From contig CAKQXY010000016.1 of the NCBI GenBank assembly GCA_934292725.1, forward strand, positions 1-64,000: DNA of 64,000 bases. Reading direction: 5' to 3'. Both the position numbers and the translations under genes were made by a program. The notes beneath the pieces were generated by a model. It saw only the letters and a list, made by a program, of their open reading frames with translations. It searched no databases and had not been told where the DNA came from. This stretch comes from an uncultured Lachnospiraceae bacterium (GTDB taxonomy: Bacteria > Bacillota > Clostridia > Lachnospirales > Lachnospiraceae). Shown here piece after piece: positions 35,713-44,715 of the stretch (positions are counted from its first letter, which is position 1; each line of letters opens with the position of its first letter).

Positions 35713-38700
35713 CTAGTTATCAATCTCGGCGGTTGCACTCTTTTCAGAAGCAATACTAGTTACTGCTTCTTTCAAATGAACACTCCGTTGTCTAGCGTGT
35801 TGTTTCCAAACGGCCGTCTCCTCTTCCTCTGCCAAAAGAAGATTGATCACAGATGCGCTAAAGATATCCTGCGGCAGCTGTCCCTTAAACTCTGGGTGCG
35901 CAACTGGGTCTGCCTCTTTTTGATACCAACCGTCTGGTTCCATTGCCCAGAAGCAGCTCTTTCCCGGTGCACTAAAGGTATCGAGTGCAGTGAAACGAAT
36001 GCGATCTGTATATACCTCTTGCAAAAAGGCTATGCGCTTTGGTTCGTAGGATGAGGATAGGTGATCTTGTGCGATACGTTTCCATGTACCGTCTAACCAT
36101 GCCTCTATAAGATAGCTGCAAAGCTCGCCCTCGTGTTCGCGGTGATTTTGACGCGGCATATAGAGGATACCAGAAATGTTATGCTTTTGTGGTGTCTGAA
36201 TAATGAAGGAATACGGATAGCCACCCGTAAGCCGCACAAAGGTTTGCGGATTTCCATCAAGGCAGGCAGATAATGAATCATCATCTATCTTTGCACCTAG
36301 TTCTCTCATTACATCATTTATCTCAAACAGCGATGATAATTGTTTCCATGATACTTGTCCCTGCGGTTCAAAAGCATCGCTCTTCATATAAGAAAGAATA
36401 CTTTTCTTTAGGGCTGCGGCCTGTGGGGTGTCCTGCTCAAGATTTATGGAAGTCATCATAAGACGGCCAGTTCCTACCTGACACTCAAAAAGAAGGCTCA
36501 TCTTGTCGTTTCTGTTCCATTCGTCAATAGGCTGAACAAGGTTTGTAATGCAATCGCAGCCAAGTTTCTCTACTCGAAGACCTCTTGCATTTTCAATTAA
36601 GCCTTGCCACTGCCATCCGCCGTCAGCAGTTGTTGGAAATGATGCAAATGCCGGATGTGCATTTTGAATTATCATGCCCATGCCGCGCGCCCAAGTCGGT
36701 CCCATCTGTGAGTTCCAGAAGGACGGATTAAAGCGAACAGGCGGACAATCATATGAGGTATCCTCATATGGCAATTCAAACAATACACGCTTTCCTTCAT
36801 TAAGAAGTGTTTCGGCGTGGAAGCGGTCTGAAGTGATGAAAACAGCTTCGTGCGTATCAGACTCTGCTTTTGACTCGTCTGGTGTAGAAACCGGGTTTAA
36901 TTTGCTGCTGTCAAATATCCAAAACGGCCAGGTATTCTCCACTATCCTTCCATTTGCCTCTATACTTACGCGCAGTACGTAAGCGCAGTCTGGCTGTATA
37001 TCTTCCATATTCAAGTAAATGCAGCCGGCAGACTGATTTTTCTCTAGAGCATAATCTCTTTGCTTTAGTGTTCCGCAAAGAACAGGCGGCTGAAATACGG
37101 TCTGCGTAAGTGTCTTGCCATGTTCACCGTATGTATACTGGGTAACTGGCTGCTTCTCAAGCTGCCAATGAATGCGAACAGACTGTAACGGTGCGCGACC
37201 AAAATGGCTGACCTCGATTGGAATGCTGACCGCAGCATTTTTTGCTCGGTCGATGCAGTAGGACTCGATGCGCGCAAGAAGTACGGTTTCATCACAAAAC
37301 TGACGCCACTCGTTTGGAGCAACATAGCCTTTTGAATCCCAAAATGGATCGAGAATACCGACAAGTGCCGTTCCCTGTCCCAAATAGTCGTGAAGATCAA
37401 GAAGTTCAAAACCATATATATAAGGTGTACGCAGATTTGCTTCAAGATCTTCCTTTAACATGCGCACCTGCTGCCGTCCTGAATTATAGACAAATTCCTT
37501 ATTTTGACCCAACACATCATGCGCACGCGCACTCTCACGAAAGATCTCAAAATTTCCCGGTTGCAAATAACCTGTAAATTTATCAATCACATCAAAATCC
37601 GGATATGAGCACCACTGGCCAAGTTCATGACATATTACAGGGTAAGAGATATCTTTTAATGATTCACGGTAATCACCGCCGTTCCAACCACGCGGTCCGC
37701 GGATGGTTCCGCCTGGCTGTATACCAAATCCTGATCTATGAAAATAGACATAATCTGTTCCTGTGATCTTGTCTGGCTCCATAGGATACGGCCATCCTGA
37801 CTGAATGGTATACAGATGTCTGCTGTCATATGCACGGCACTTTGATACCCAATCAGTAAGTGGCATAAGCCAGTCTCCACCCGGCTCATTGCTCGGAGAC
37901 AACATAAGGAATGACGGATGATTGCCAAATGTATCAAGTATACGCTTTGTCTCTTCCCACAGCATGTTGTTCATTTGCGCATCTGGCGCAAACACATTCC
38001 ACATATCGCACTCTATCTGCAAATAGACACCTGCGCGGTCAGCTGCTTCAAATGCAGCCTCTGGCGGACAATATGAATGGCACCTGATAAAATTCATGCC
38101 CCACGTTTTCACAGTCTCCATGATTTTATCCCAGTATGCGCTGCCACAATCTGGAATGCCGCTTAAAGGATAATCACCGCCAAAATGAGTTCCACGAAGA
38201 TATGTGTTTCGACCATTGATGACAAAATGACCATCCTTTACCTCTGCCCTGCGAAAACCAAAGGTGACTTCTTTAGTCTGTAGTACTGCTTTTGGAAACT
38301 GTGATACCATTTCTTTGCTCTGTAATGGTAATTGTGTGATGGATGATTGCATTTCTCCTTGCAGTGCATTGCTTATAGAGGACAACGTTACTATAAGGTG
38401 CTGTAAGCCCTGATCAAACTCATCCCACAGTGGTGTATCAGATGAATAGTTCAACGTAAGCTCACAAATCTGGCTTCCCGGTGTGAGCGCGCAGATCATC
38501 TCAGCACTGATATCCGTGCGTGCAATATCCTGTACGCGAACTATACAGTTTTGAGTATCGCTTGTCTCATTTTTCAGGTACACCTGTACGGCAGCCTTCG
38601 GCAGCTGTGCATTGACCCAAACACGTTCAATCCAAACACGATTGAATAGCTCTAAGGTAATCGCTCCTGCCACGCCGTTCCACGTTGCGCCTAGCGCATC

Positions 38701-39234
38701 TGACACGCCATGACCATCTGGTCGATACGGCAGCTGCCAGCCATTGTCAATGCAAAGCGTGACGATATGCTCTCCTGCTGACAATGCCCCTGTATCATAT
38801 ACATGCGGCGCGCAAAGACTTACTATGCTTCCTTTGCATTCTCCATCAATCCAGAGCGTTGTCTTCCATTTTGTGTTCTCAAGCGTCAGCCGTCCAACAA
38901 ACCCATCTGATTTTTCAGGCACAAAAACCGTCTTCTGATACCACGCCTTTCCTGTATAGTGGCGCGGCGGCTGACTCAAAAATGGCACCTTTGTTCCATT
39001 CTCCTGCGCATACGCATATTCGCCGCGCTGATACCACAGCGCATCATACAGACTTTGAACCCACGGTGTATCTTCGCTGATCGCATCACCATAGCCCTGC
39101 GCCTGCAGACATCCAGGCAGCGTGATCGTCTGTGTCAGTCTTCGTTTTTCCCAGTGCTCGGCAATGCCCCTGTCCTCTTTATCAATCTCAAAGCGCCAGA
39201 TTCCTGCCAGATCACATGTCTGTCTTTTTTCCAT
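35713..39234 (-). CDS. Glycoside hydrolase family 2 protein with C-terminal discoidin-like domain
   Basis: This 1173-residue GH2 enzyme is probably a beta-galactosidase- or beta-glucuronidase-type exo-enzyme acting on RG side chains. A sugar-binding domain (about 60-210) and an Ig-like domain precede the TIM barrel. The acid/base Glu lies in LSPSNEPGGDW and the nucleophile Glu in PVICHELGQW, both intact. Near the C-terminus (about 1000-1130) a beta-sandwich resembling an F5/8 carbohydrate-binding domain is seen. ATG 39234 follows GGAGG. There is no signal peptide. Its promoter lies in a sequence shared with the accessory-region repeat at 39258. Confidence 0.9.
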   Translation of the reverse strand: MEKRQTCDLAGIWRFEIDKEDRGIAEHWEKRRLTQTITLPGCLQAQGYGDAISEDTPWVQSLYDALWYQRGEYAYAQENGTKVPFLSQPPRHYTGKAWYQKTVFVPEKSDGFVGRLTLENTKWKTTLWIDGECKGSIVSLCAPHVYDTGALSAGEHIVTLCIDNGWQLPYRPDGHGVSDALGATWNGVAGAITLELFNRVWIERVWVNAQLPKAAVQVYLKNETSDTQNCIVRVQDIARTDISAEMICALTPGSQICELTLNYSSDTPLWDEFDQGLQHLIVTLSSISNALQGEMQSSITQLPLQSKEMVSQFPKAVLQTKEVTFGFRRAEVKDGHFVINGRNTYLRGTHFGGDYPLSGIPDCGSAYWDKIMETVKTWGMNFIRCHSYCPPEAAFEAADRAGVYLQIECDMWNVFAPDAQMNNMLWEETKRILDTFGNHPSFLMLSPSNEPGGDWLMPLTDWVSKCRAYDSRHLYTIQSGWPYPMEPDKITGTDYVYFHRSGFGIQPGGTIRGPRGWNGGDYRESLKDISYPVICHELGQWCSYPDFDVIDKFTGYLQPGNFEIFRESARAHDVLGQNKEFVYNSGRQQVRMLKEDLEANLRTPYIYGFELLDLHDYLGQGTALVGILDPFWDSKGYVAPNEWRQFCDETVLLARIESYCIDRAKNAAVSIPIEVSHFGRAPLQSVRIHWQLEKQPVTQYTYGEHGKTLTQTVFQPPVLCGTLKQRDYALEKNQSAGCIYLNMEDIQPDCAYVLRVSIEANGRIVENTWPFWIFDSSKLNPVSTPDESKAESDTHEAVFITSDRFHAETLLNEGKRVLFELPYEDTSYDCPPVRFNPSFWNSQMGPTWARGMGMIIQNAHPAFASFPTTADGGWQWQGLIENARGLRVEKLGCDCITNLVQPIDEWNRNDKMSLLFECQVGTGRLMMTSINLEQDTPQAAALKKSILSYMKSDAFEPQGQVSWKQLSSLFEINDVMRELGAKIDDDSLSACLDGNPQTFVRLTGGYPYSFIIQTPQKHNISGILYMPRQNHREHEGELCSYLIEAWLDGTWKRIAQDHLSSSYEPKRIAFLQEVYTDRIRFTALDTFSAPGKSCFWAMEPDGWYQKEADPVAHPEFKGQLPQDIFSASVINLLLAEEEETAVWKQHARQRSVHLKEAVTSIASEKSATAEIDN

Positions 39235-39257
39235 CTGTTTCCTCCGCAAATATACCT

Positions 39258-39445
39258 AAATGATAAAGCTATGATACCACACAAAAAGGTACGATACAAT
39301 GCAGGTTAGATGCTTCTTATATGCAAAAAAGACCACATTGTTTGCGGTCTTTTTAAACTGTGGCAGAGCTGCGCCAAAAAACGCCATAGCCGCTTTTACA
39401 GCTTCTGGCGCCTTTGCATCACCTAGAACCTGTCCCCATGGTCAC
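39258..39445 (+). repeat. Accessory-region repeat, copy 1 (with promoter-bearing flank)
   Basis: The flank 39258-39320 recurs at 46492-46555. From 39321 come module A (an AAAGACC/GGTCTTT hairpin) and module B (a GC-rich imperfect palindrome containing CGCCATAGCCGCTTTT). Module C is reduced to its last 17 bp (CCTGTCCCCATGGTCAC). The PIN-gene stop codon TGA lies in that end. Orientation is as drawn for copies 2-6. Confidence 0.85.
39271..39299 (-). promoter_or_regulatory. Promoter of the second GH2 gene, inside repeat flank
   Basis: On the minus strand, TTGTAT (39299-39294) and TATCAT (39276-39271) are 17 bp apart, with an extended -10 TGG. The predicted start is about 30 nt before the GH2 ATG. 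The same hexamers, with TACCAT as -10, occur in the copy at 46505-46533. Confidence 0.7.
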
Positions 39446-39945
39446 TTTTTAATTCTTTGCAGTCTTATCTCCAATTCATGTTTAGGCAGACGTACTTTTC
39501 CACCATTCTTGTCAATCAATCTTTGAATGCATTCTGAATATTCTTCATCTTCTATGTAGTTTCCAACATACAGCTGATCAAGAATCCCTATCGTTCCTAC
39601 AACTTTTACTTCCTCTGCCACTGCTGCTTTTCTAAGCGGGCCATCCCCCGTTAATAATGTCAATCCTCTAATCTTAGCTATTGCCAATGCGATACAATCG
39701 TAAATAGATGGTTTCGCATATCTTGATGCTAATGTTCCAGCCAGATAAAATTCTTCTTCTGTCAGTTCTGTTTTTTGTAATCCTAATTGTAATAGCTTAT
39801 CACTAATCCCTGGTGGATTAAGTAATTCATCTTCAATCGTTTCATCATTCATAATATAAATATATGGTAATTTAAACGGAAGATTTAATTTTTCAATTTC
39901 TACAAAATCAAGCCATACATTTGTATCACTGCTAATATACTCCAT
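39442..39945 (-). CDS. PIN-domain ribonuclease-like toxin
   Basis: This 167-residue PIN-domain protein has acidic residues where the family binds metal: D7 in SSDTNVW, a Glu cluster at 36-40, D83 in IYDCIALAIAK and D101 in LLTGDGPLRKAA. PIN toxins cleave RNA. The ATG lies three bases after the stop of an HTH-ImmA gene, a usual antitoxin-first layout. The stop codon TGA is supplied by the end of a repeat copy. The C-terminal Lys/Arg-rich helix (KHELEIRLQRIKK) may have been trimmed by that insertion. Confidence 0.82.
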   Translation of the reverse strand: MEYISSDTNVWLDFVEIEKLNLPFKLPYIYIMNDETIEDELLNPPGISDKLLQLGLQKTELTEEEFYLAGTLASRYAKPSIYDCIALAIAKIRGLTLLTGDGPLRKAAVAEEVKVVGTIGILDQLYVGNYIEDEEYSECIQRLIDKNGGKVRLPKHELEIRLQRIKK

Positions 39946-39948
39946 AGG

Positions 39949-40989
39949 CTATTCCTCTGCAGCAAAGCAATGTTCATCCACAAAATCATAGGACTGCTTT
40001 AATAACTCTGCGCCTTTCTGAACAGTTATTTCATTCTCGCTCACTGCTCTAAATACAAGTAGCTCAAATAAAGCCGGTATTTCAGCTTGACTCCAAACAG
40101 GTTCATTCTTTTTCCAACCAGCTTTTCCTGCTTTTATATAAAAATCTTTTTCAACACTACTTGTAATAATGCCGCAAAGTGCTGCTCTTTTTACTAACAA
40201 ATACATAGAAATCCCATATTCTCTACATATCAGCGTCATATCTTTACTAACCTTAGTTCTTCTGAGACCAAGTTCTCTTTTTGCATCTTTTTCTGGAAAA
40301 AGAAATGCACCACTAATAGCAGTTGCCATTTTTTCAATTTCTTTATCTTCCATTTCATCTGGCCATTGAAAAATAAAGTGTGCCATTTCATGTGCAATTG
40401 TAGATCTAATTCTTTCCGGACTCATATTTTTATTAAATACAATATATGGTCTTTCATTTACCAAACCATTCATACCGGAAAAAGCATCATTTTCAATATC
40501 ACAAGCATACACCAAAATCCCTCGATTTTCCAAAAGTTGAATAAGATTTCCGATTGGTCCAGCTACAGAAATTCCAAGATATTCTCGCATTTTTTTTGCA
40601 TCTTCTTCTAAATTTCCCGTAAGCGTAATTTCATTAACTGTTGGTGCATCTGGTAATACTTCACCACCTAAAATATTGACTACCGAATAAAATCTTCCCA
40701 TATACTCTTCTACATCTTCACGGATATATTCCTGTTGACTAACTGCTAGTTTGCTTCCTTTTCGAAATTCACCATGTACAAAAGTAAGATTTTCATTTCG
40801 ATTATTTAAAAAATCAGAGATTTTTATTCCAAGTGCTTTTGCCATTGCCTTGATCGTATCCATATTGGGTTTTCTTTCACCACTCTCATAATAAGTGATT
40901 GCCATTGGAGTTACCCCAATCAGTGAGGCCAGCTCCTTCTTTGACATGTTTTTCTTTAAACGGTAATATTTTAAATTTTTATTAAACAT
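39949..40989 (-). CDS. HTH (Xre) plus ImmA/IrrE-type metallopeptidase antitoxin
   Basis: This 346-residue protein has an N-terminal Xre helix-turn-helix (about 5-60, MSKKELASLIGVTPMAITYY) and a central M78 peptidase domain with the zinc motif HEMAHF at 200-205. Such Xre-COG2856 proteins are repressors or antitoxins whose peptidase domain can remove a partner repressor. It is paired with a PIN toxin three bases downstream. AAGGAGG precedes the ATG, and an extended -10 promoter lies about 20 nt further up. The pair is a predicted type II toxin-antitoxin module. Confidence 0.85.
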   Translation of the reverse strand: MFNKNLKYYRLKKNMSKKELASLIGVTPMAITYYESGERKPNMDTIKAMAKALGIKISDFLNNRNENLTFVHGEFRKGSKLAVSQQEYIREDVEEYMGRFYSVVNILGGEVLPDAPTVNEITLTGNLEEDAKKMREYLGISVAGPIGNLIQLLENRGILVYACDIENDAFSGMNGLVNERPYIVFNKNMSPERIRSTIAHEMAHFIFQWPDEMEDKEIEKMATAISGAFLFPEKDAKRELGLRRTKVSKDMTLICREYGISMYLLVKRAALCGIITSSVEKDFYIKAGKAGWKKNEPVWSQAEIPALFELLVFRAVSENEITVQKGAELLKQSYDFVDEHCFAAEE

Positions 40990-41011
40990 ATCATCGCCTC
41001 CTTCTGTTTAT

Positions 41012-41039
41012 ATTATATCATTTTTTCTCAAAAAGTAAA
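41012..41039 (-). promoter_or_regulatory. Promoter of the HTH-ImmA / PIN operon
   Basis: On the minus strand, TTTACT (41039-41034) and TATAAT (41017-41012) are 16 bp apart, with TGA as an extended -10. The leader is about 20 nt, so self-repression by the HTH protein close to the start is likely. Confidence 0.7.
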
Positions 41040-41178
41040 CAGCATAAGACTTTTAAAACAATATTTTTTTCAAAACTTAGAACTAATATATGCTACTAAG
41101 CGGAGAACAACAATGTGTTTGTCAATTTTTTTACATTTTAACTTTTTGAGCCTTTCCAACTTAAAAATTTTTCCCACA

Positions 41179-41303
41179 CAAAAAAACGCCATAGCCGCTT
41201 TTGCAGCTTCTGGCGCCTTTGCATAACTTAATTGTAAGCCACCGGGACAGTAATTAAGCCAACGTACCCACTTAAAAGGCCGCCAGACCTGTCCCCATGG
41301 TCA
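41179..41303 (+). repeat. Accessory-region repeat, copy 2 (modules B and C)
   Basis: Module B (CGCCATAGCCGCTTTTGCAG and onward) is followed by a full module C, from TAAGCCACCGGGACAG to CTGTCCCCATGGTCA. The A hairpin is missing. The end lies 29 bp after the ABC ATPase stop codon, in the same orientation as copies 1 and 3-6. Confidence 0.88.
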
Positions 41304-41332
41304 TCTTCAAGCTTTTATTTTCCTCCAGTTTC

Positions 41333-41977
41333 TCATTCAACTTCTCTCATGACAACTCCTGCATCTATGCGGTACACCTGATCACATAAGATACGGATAT
41401 CTTCTATATTGTGACTGGAAAGGATGATCGTCGTACCCGCCGCTTTTCTCGCTAAAATCAGCCGCCGCATCTCCTCCACGCCTTTCTCATCCATGCCATT
41501 CATCGGCTCGTCTAATATCAGAAGCTTCGGAGACTCCATTACTGCCTGTGCGATCGCCAGGCGCTGTCGCATTCCCATGGAAAACTTTGATACATGCTTT
41601 CTTCCGACATTTCCTAAGCCGACCATCTCTAGCACTTCCTTTATTTGAGTCTTTGACAGATTGCCGCGCATCGCTGCGATGTCTGCCAGATTTTGATATG
41701 CACTCATATATGGAATAAACTCAATCGTCTCAATGATCGCACCTGCACTCTCTGGGAAATCCACATCCTTTCCGATTCGCTTATCTCCCACTATGACCGT
41801 TCCCGTTGTCGGCTGCAAAATACCCAGAATCATTTTCATCAAAACGGTTTTACCAGAACCATTTCGCCCGATAATGCCATGAATCATTCCTTCCTCAAAC
41901 CCCATTGTAAGCGGCTGCAACACAGTCTGCTTTCCAAACGTTTTACTGATATTTGTTAATTGAATATAATCACTCAT
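41333..41977 (-). CDS. ABC transporter ATPase of the ECF-sigma operon
   Basis: This 214-residue ATPase has Walker A GRNGSGKTVLMK, the degenerate signature KFSMGMRQRLAIAQ and Walker B LLILDEPMNGMD, followed by LSSHN. This is the layout of exporters and of antibiotic-resistance or lantibiotic-immunity type ABC systems. It is the last gene of the operon and energises the two ABC-2-like membrane proteins encoded just upstream. ATG 41977 is chosen from homology; GGAAGG lies 12 bases away. An in-frame GTG three codons earlier is the alternative. Confidence 0.92.
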   Translation of the reverse strand: MSDYIQLTNISKTFGKQTVLQPLTMGFEEGMIHGIIGRNGSGKTVLMKMILGILQPTTGTVIVGDKRIGKDVDFPESAGAIIETIEFIPYMSAYQNLADIAAMRGNLSKTQIKEVLEMVGLGNVGRKHVSKFSMGMRQRLAIAQAVMESPKLLILDEPMNGMDEKGVEEMRRLILARKAAGTTIILSSHNIEDIRILCDQVYRIDAGVVMREVE

Positions 41978-42099
41978 ACACGTCACGTTCCTTCCTATAT
42001 AATTATAATGTTAGACCGAAAAACATTGACTATTGATCTTGCATCCTTTCTCTCAAAAATAGTTCTTGTACACCCTTATTGGCTTATGGGCCATACTCA

Positions 42100-42972
42100 T
42101 TATCGCCCATACTCATAGCGCCTTAATTTCCAGATGCTAATGCTCAGTGAAACCACAAACAAACCGCCAAGAAATAGGCACGCATACGAAAATGATGGAT
42201 TGAACCGATCATTTACGCTGGTACTGAGTGCTGAAATTCGACTCAATGTAAGAGGTGAAAAATAGCGAAGTCCTACAATCGCATCCAATACCGCCGTTAC
42301 CAGATAATCACATGCCAGAGCCACTGCGCCAACCAATATACCGAGGCCATTTTTCCACAGCATATGAACCGCCATTGTCAACATTCCAAGAGTCATCGAA
42401 ACAAGCAGACATAAAAAGAGTTGTCGTACTACCACAACATACTGTGGATTATGCTTTATTAGCGAAAACGTAAAAGAAAAATAATTCTTTATTCCACATC
42501 TCCATGGTGCATTCAGCATTTTGACAAAAGCATTTGTCCACGAGATACGAAATGAAATATGAGGAACAATTGCTGCTGCAAGCACTAGTCCCACATAAAA
42601 AAAATAGAAAATTGTTACCAAGAACAGATATAAAATCTGACCAAGTAACCAACTTTTTCGAGATGTGCGAATAAGATATGGGTAAATCCCCTTCTCACTA
42701 TATGGAATATCACAGATCACAAGCAGATAGCCAACCCAGACTGTCATTGCCGTATAATGCTTATTCATCATAGCCAGAAATAACTCCTGCACACTGACCG
42801 TTTCTTCTGCCGATGCCAGATACCCACGAATGCCACCGAGATAATAAAGCAAAAAGCAGCCCATGCACAATAAAACAGCCAGATTTTTTCCCTGACGCAT
42901 TCCCATATGAAAATTCAGACGTGCGTAGCCAAAAATTTGTTTTGCCGTTTTCTTTGTTCTTCTATCAGCCAT
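42100..42972 (-). CDS. ABC-2-like membrane protein
   Basis: This 290-residue integral membrane protein has about six hydrophobic segments and a cytoplasmic amphipathic N-terminus (RRTKKTAKQIFGYARLNF). It has no soluble enzymatic motif. The start overlaps the previous permease gene by eight bases. With that neighbour and the ATPase gene it makes a two-permease ABC exporter. The substrate is unknown; neighbouring sigma and anti-sigma genes suggest a cell-envelope or peptide stress response. Confidence 0.82.
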   Translation of the reverse strand: MADRRTKKTAKQIFGYARLNFHMGMRQGKNLAVLLCMGCFLLYYLGGIRGYLASAEETVSVQELFLAMMNKHYTAMTVWVGYLLVICDIPYSEKGIYPYLIRTSRKSWLLGQILYLFLVTIFYFFYVGLVLAAAIVPHISFRISWTNAFVKMLNAPWRCGIKNYFSFTFSLIKHNPQYVVVVRQLFLCLLVSMTLGMLTMAVHMLWKNGLGILVGAVALACDYLVTAVLDAIVGLRYFSPLTLSRISALSTSVNDRFNPSFSYACLFLGGLFVVSLSISIWKLRRYEYGR

Positions 42973-43750
42973 GTGATGCCCTCCATTTCATTTCCTCTAT
43001 AAAAATACAGGTAAATAAAAACATTACTGCCAAATTTTTAAAAGCCAGCCAGAAAAGATCCACCTGCGTACCGGTATACCAAAACTGTATTGGCTGATAG
43101 CTATATGAACTAACGATCGAAAGCCAATCAATCATGTCTCCAAGATAAAGAAATATCCTATTGATAAAAAAAGGAACAGCTGCAACCACATATCGATTTT
43201 CACTAAAAGCAGCAACACATAACCCTAACATTGAGGACCACGCAGCAACTTGAAGCGAATTCAAAACTACATACAAAAAGAATACACCCCAATACGTTCC
43301 ATCCTGGATCCACTTCTGCCACATTTCACCGACCAGAAAATACGAATTATTGGCAGTCTTTAAAATCTCAGGATGCATCATGCTTCCAACTGCAATAAAT
43401 AGGAACACGCTCATCATATATAGAAAAATGCTGCCAACAAATACCGCGATTGCTTTTGTCACACAATAGCGAAGCCGACTTGTCCGCATCATTTTTACCC
43501 AATCACATTTTCCCTTTTTTTCATCAAAATATACCGATGCAACACTCATCGGAAAAACCAGATTTTTCACCAAAGTTGTAATGCCATATTCTTCTGACAC
43601 ACACAACAAATCTAACCAGCCATGATCCGATATTGCCTCTTTTACTTTTAACGTCTCTGCAATTCCCATCAACAAAACTGCCGCGTAGATCACGACACAA
43701 AACCATGCTAGCGGAGACGTCACAATCCGCCTTGCTTCCCGTCTGATCAT
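42965..43750 (-). CDS. ABC-2-like membrane protein
   Basis: This 261-residue membrane protein has about six hydrophobic segments. The ATG at 43750 is chosen because GGAGGG sits seven bases away; the ATG six bases upstream is too close to that site. The N-terminus (MIRREARRIVTSPLAWF) is typical of ABC-2 permeases. Its stop overlaps the start of the next permease gene. It probably forms a heterodimer with that protein in an exporter controlled by the ECF sigma factor of the same operon. Confidence 0.82.
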   Translation of the reverse strand: MIRREARRIVTSPLAWFCVVIYAAVLLMGIAETLKVKEAISDHGWLDLLCVSEEYGITTLVKNLVFPMSVASVYFDEKKGKCDWVKMMRTSRLRYCVTKAIAVFVGSIFLYMMSVFLFIAVGSMMHPEILKTANNSYFLVGEMWQKWIQDGTYWGVFFLYVVLNSLQVAAWSSMLGLCVAAFSENRYVVAAVPFFINRIFLYLGDMIDWLSIVSSYSYQPIQFWYTGTQVDLFWLAFKNLAVMFLFTCIFIEEMKWRASHG

Positions 43751-43766
43751 ATGCATCCCTCCGTTC

Positions 43767-44711
43767 CTATTCGCTTTGATCTGTTTGATTAACATTTGCC
43801 GTCATTGCAGTCGCATAGCAATACGGGTATTCTCCATCGACAAAACCTTCAATCACATACTGATTTCCACCGTCTGTATCGGACATTGGAATTTGCACAT
43901 AATAGCCAATATCACACACATTCTCGTCATTCTCGGATCCTTTATCAATCATCAGGTATTCCATGTCACAGGAAGCCTCTTCTACTAATACGCCCACTTC
44001 ATCCTCCGCATTCTGATCCCAAAAATAATTGTCAAGACATGCCCGTATGGCTTTCTCTTTAGAAATCAGCTTTCGTCCTTTCTTTTCTTCCCGTGCAATT
44101 ACTTCTGATACATTATTAAAGGATACAAAATAACCATCTTTCTCAATTGTAATATCAATTGACTGTCCCCAACATTGTCCCAAATCACCCAGTGAATAGC
44201 CATTTGGACACAGATGAATTCCATTTTCTTCTATATAATAAATATCATGTTCTTCATCATTATTTTCGCCCTGCCACTTTTTTTCATAAGAATCATCGAC
44301 TGAAATTCCAAGATTCTCAAAAGTTTTTAACCAACGGGCTGTCCATTCTTCTCTGTTTTTTTCTTCTCGTCCATTTATCCGAACAATAGCACCGTTAAAT
44401 GCTCCCTGATTCCAGTTCACTGTTATTTTCTGATTTTCAGTTTGATAGGTCGTTGTAACTACTCCCGTTCCTCGTTGCTCTAACACTTTCAAATTTTCTG
44501 TATCTAATGTGTCTGTATCCAGCCATGCCTTAATAATTTCCTCACCCGTGAATACCCTTGATTTAATCGTCAGAATATCTACATCGGCAGCATTTTTTGC
44601 CATCACGTTTTCAATCACGCCTGTTCTACTGTTGCCTATCACCGCTGTACAAGAAAATAATACTATTATAAAAATAGTTAAAACAATTTTCACTTTTCCT
44701 CGTTTTCTCAT
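43767..44711 (-). CDS. Exported protein of unknown function in the ECF operon
   Basis: This 314-residue protein has an N-terminal hydrophobic signal or anchor (about 8-27) containing LFSC, an imperfect lipobox. The rest is hydrophilic and predicted extracellular, with a segment EEIIKAWLDTDTLDTENLKV and a later region rich in Asp and Glu. I do not recognise the family. Its position between the anti-sigma and permease genes suggests an accessory or sensor subunit of the exporter at the outer face of the membrane. GAGGTGATCGA precedes the ATG. Confidence 0.75.
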   Translation of the reverse strand: MRKRGKVKIVLTIFIIVLFSCTAVIGNSRTGVIENVMAKNAADVDILTIKSRVFTGEEIIKAWLDTDTLDTENLKVLEQRGTGVVTTTYQTENQKITVNWNQGAFNGAIVRINGREEKNREEWTARWLKTFENLGISVDDSYEKKWQGENNDEEHDIYYIEENGIHLCPNGYSLGDLGQCWGQSIDITIEKDGYFVSFNNVSEVIAREEKKGRKLISKEKAIRACLDNYFWDQNAEDEVGVLVEEASCDMEYLMIDKGSENDENVCDIGYYVQIPMSDTDGGNQYVIEGFVDGEYPYCYATAMTANVNQTDQSE

Positions 44712-44715
44712 TCGA

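Larger units (their letters stand above)
40990..41332. other. Intergenic region with TA promoter and repeat copy 2
   Basis: A 343-bp gap between the ABC ATPase gene and the HTH-ImmA gene. It contains the toxin-antitoxin promoter (41012-41039), an AT-rich spacer and repeat copy 2 (41179-41303). No coding frame is supported. Confidence 0.7.
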
